This document shows positions 6,732-8,246 of a stretch of 8,246 nucleotides of DNA, piece by piece. The notes under the pieces were generated by a model. The model was not told where the DNA came from. It did no database searches and was given only the letters and a program-made list of their open reading frames with translations. Numbering within the stretch: position 1 is the stretch's first letter; each line of letters starts with the position of its first letter. The position numbers were made by a program, and so were the translations under genes. The stretch is from an uncultured Lachnospiraceae bacterium (GTDB lineage Bacteria > Bacillota > Clostridia > Lachnospirales > Lachnospiraceae): assembly GCA_905236275.1 (NCBI GenBank), contig CAJOPI010000035.1:1-8246 (forward strand), in the 5' to 3' direction.

Positions 6732-7968
6732 TTTCCGCTTTTGAAAGAGGCAAAGCAGACCTGTCGCAAAGCAGAAGTTCGAGCAGGAGCAGCCATGTCA
6801 TCTGAAAGCCGTAGAAGATTCCGCCAATCAGAACACAGGTTATAAATATGCCGTAAAGCCTGCTCTCATTCCAGAATTCGCCCGCAAGCTTAAAGATCAG
6901 TGCATACATCGCAAGAAAACCGACTATTCCCACATCATAAAGAGTTGCTATCGGATCAGTCTCCGGAATCCATATCTTATCCGTATACTGCCTGAGCCAT
7001 TTTGAAAAAGGTATTCCCGAACAGTTCTTACCATAGCCGAAAACCTTTCTGACAGTCGGTATATGGTCAAATATATAGGGCAGCGAGGTATAATATCTGT
7101 AATGATATGCCGTACTCTTATCAGTATCTGCCTCGTCTGCTGCCGCATTGCTTATCCTCATTCCCGCATAGGAATAAAGGTCCCTGATTCTCGTCCTCAG
7201 CGGAGCGGAGATCAGAAATACCATAATCAATATTGCCAGTATTGCAAATACTATTTTCCTTAAATCCCATCCCCTTGAAGCTTTATCCTTCAAAAATAGA
7301 ATTATATTAAAAAGGAAAAACATACCGACACAGATCATGCAGGTTGTTGAATTTATCAGAAGCGCGGCAATTACTGCCATGAGCCGCACTGCAATATTCT
7401 TTGAGAGGCAGAGTCCTATCAGGACTACAGGCACCAGCATTCCAGGATTTGTTGTAAGACCTCCTATTATAAGCCTTTCATCTCTGACCTTTGTTGGTAT
7501 GTCAAACAACCTTTCCGTCAGGTCATAGTTAAGGAAAGTATATGCGGCATACTCCACATAACATGCTATATACTGTATAATACAGGACCAGATAACGCCC
7601 TTCAGATACAGCTTCACGTAGTTTTTATCCTCGCGCATTACGAAAAAGAGCAGGAGTACCGCTGTCATCAATATATAATTATTCACGCTTCTAGATGTCC
7701 ATGCGGGATATTCATTCAAAAAAAGCGTAATAAGCTCGGTTATCGTCGTGGTCAGTATAACCAGCCCGATAAGTATTTCCTTGACACCGGAAAATGAAAT
7801 TCTCCATCTTCCCCTCTTTTCAACCACACCAACAAAAAGCAGTGCCAGAAGAAACCATGAAAATGCAGTTATTCCATGAAATGCCACCGCCTGGAAAGTC
7901 GAAAAAATACCGCTTATAAAAATCAGAATCTCATAGTGATCGTATTTATCTGCAAATATATCCTTCAC
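6715..7968 (-). CDS. Polytopic membrane protein, O-antigen ligase/polymerase (Wzy-like) family
   Basis: 417 aa starting with GTG. GAGGAG lies 6 nt upstream of this GTG, while the in-frame extension to 8109 runs backwards through a terminator and a tRNA gene and is therefore not coding. I count roughly 10-12 hydrophobic helices. One large extracytoplasmic loop lies at about 256-340 (RTRIRDLYSYAGM through HYRYYTSLPYIFDHIP to IPETDPIATLYDVGIVGF), followed by two or three more helices. This loop position, the Arg-rich start, and the acidic-residue-then-YDVGIVGF pattern before the next helix are typical of Wzy/WaaL-type proteins that polymerise or ligate lipid-linked glycans at the outer face of the membrane. 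No glycosyltransferase or flippase gene lies in the window, so the glycan is unknown. Other polytopic membrane families cannot be excluded. The gene sits just behind a tRNA terminator, without an obvious promoter. Confidence 0.75.
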   Translation of the reverse strand: MKDIFADKYDHYEILIFISGIFSTFQAVAFHGITAFSWFLLALLFVGVVEKRGRWRISFSGVKEILIGLVILTTTITELITLFLNEYPAWTSRSVNNYILMTAVLLLFFVMREDKNYVKLYLKGVIWSCIIQYIACYVEYAAYTFLNYDLTERLFDIPTKVRDERLIIGGLTTNPGMLVPVVLIGLCLSKNIAVRLMAVIAALLINSTTCMICVGMFFLFNIILFLKDKASRGWDLRKIVFAILAILIMVFLISAPLRTRIRDLYSYAGMRISNAAADEADTDKSTAYHYRYYTSLPYIFDHIPTVRKVFGYGKNCSGIPFSKWLRQYTDKIWIPETDPIATLYDVGIVGFLAMYALIFKLAGEFWNESRLYGIFITCVLIGGIFYGFQMTWLLLLELLLCDRSALPLSKAEIITAP

Positions 7969-8000
7969 AATCCACTCCTCACTTAAAATCTCCCACTTAC

Positions 8001-8045
8001 AAAAGCAGCGGAAACCCCATATCTGTAAGGATTTCCGCTGTTTTT
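8001..8045. terminator. Bidirectional-looking hairpin terminator after the tRNA genes
   Basis: A 9-bp GC-rich stem, CAGCGGAAA (8006-8014) with TTTCCGCTG (8032-8040), encloses a 17-nt loop. On the minus strand it follows tRNA-Lys by 11 nt and is trailed by CTTTTG, a short imperfect U tract. On the plus strand it is followed by TTTTTC. It most likely ends tRNA transcription on the minus strand; whether it also lets some transcript through to the membrane gene 38 nt further on is open. Confidence 0.8.
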
Positions 8046-8051
8046 CAGAAC

Positions 8052-8124
8052 TGAGACACGCGGGATTTGAACCCGCGACACCCTGATTAAAAGTCAGGTG
8101 CTCTACCAACTGAGCTAGTATCTC
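8052..8124 (-). tRNA. tRNA-Lys (anticodon TTT)
   Basis: 73 nt without an encoded CCA. Acceptor GAGATAC/GTGTCTC pairs over 7 bp with one T-G wobble. The D arm is GCTC/GAGC, the anticodon stem CCTGA/TCAGG with loop CTTTTAA gives anticodon TTT (8089-8091), and the T arm is GCGGG-TTCAAAT-CCCGC. The discriminator base is A. The CCA end must be added after transcription. Confidence 0.97.
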
Positions 8125-8162
8125 ATGATATTAAATTGATTACTCGTTGCGAAAATAGCCAG

Positions 8163-8234
8163 CAGGGCTAGCTGGATTCGAACCAGCGAGTGCAGCAGTC
8201 AAAGTGCTGTGCCTTACCGCTTGGCGATAGCCCC
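8163..8234 (-). tRNA. tRNA-Gln (anticodon TTG)
   Basis: 72 nt without an encoded CCA. Acceptor GGGGCTA pairs with TAGCCCT, with a G-T wobble at the first pair. The D arm is GCC/GGC, the anticodon stem CAGCA/TGCTG with loop CTTTGAC gives TTG (8200-8202), the variable loop is 5 nt, and the T arm is GCTGG-TTCGAAT-CCAGC. The discriminator is G. It lies 38 bp upstream of tRNA-Lys on the same strand, so the two are probably cotranscribed; the shared promoter would be beyond the window. Confidence 0.97.
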
Positions 8235-8246
8235 AAACGGAACAAA

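Noticed and set aside
7969..8109. In-frame N-terminal extension of the Wzy-like gene (47 extra residues)
   Set aside because: It translates the terminator and most of tRNA-Lys; a good ribosome site precedes the GTG at 7968.
8125..8162. Possible promoter between the two tRNA genes
   Set aside because: A/T-rich, but no pair of hexamers with acceptable spacing; cotranscription is simpler.

Overview
The window looks like ordinary chromosome from a low-to-mid GC Gram-positive Clostridia-type bacterium, most likely Lachnospiraceae-like. This is inferred from the strong AGGAGG-type ribosome binding sites, the use of TTG and GTG starts, the two tRNA genes lacking an encoded CCA, the lipoprotein form of the efflux adaptor, and the absence of any outer-membrane channel gene. 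No insertion sequence, integrase, CRISPR array or prophage gene is visible.

Left part (1-4682, minus strand): a two-gene efflux operon. A lipoprotein membrane-fusion (HlyD/AcrA-type) adaptor of 568 aa is translated first. Its TAA stop shares one base with the ATG of an RND-superfamily permease, which runs off the left edge after 992 codons with probably only a few dozen residues missing. 

Centre (4683-4907): a 225-bp divergent control region. It holds a TATAAT box and a dyad facing the efflux operon, a perfect 16-bp palindrome, and TTTAG/CTAAA repeats next to the promoter of the genes on the other side. 

Middle right (4908-6731, plus strand): an OmpR-family response regulator and a sensor kinase with two membrane helices and only a very short external loop, the layout of intramembrane-sensing kinases. 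The simplest reading is a self-contained unit in which the two-component pair controls the neighbouring pump in response to a membrane-active compound or envelope stress. The substrate cannot be told from the sequence.

Right part (6715-8246, minus strand): a 417-aa polytopic membrane protein resembling O-antigen ligase/polymerase (Wzy-type) proteins, whose 3' end overlaps the kinase gene by 17 bp in convergent orientation. It lies just downstream of a tRNA-Gln, tRNA-Lys pair and a hairpin terminator. It is probably unrelated to the pump.

I see no clearly undescribed system. The points most worth a second look are the very long hairpin of the adaptor, the altered proton-relay residues of the pump, the palindromic and repeat elements in the divergent region, and the promoterless-looking membrane gene behind the tRNA terminator.
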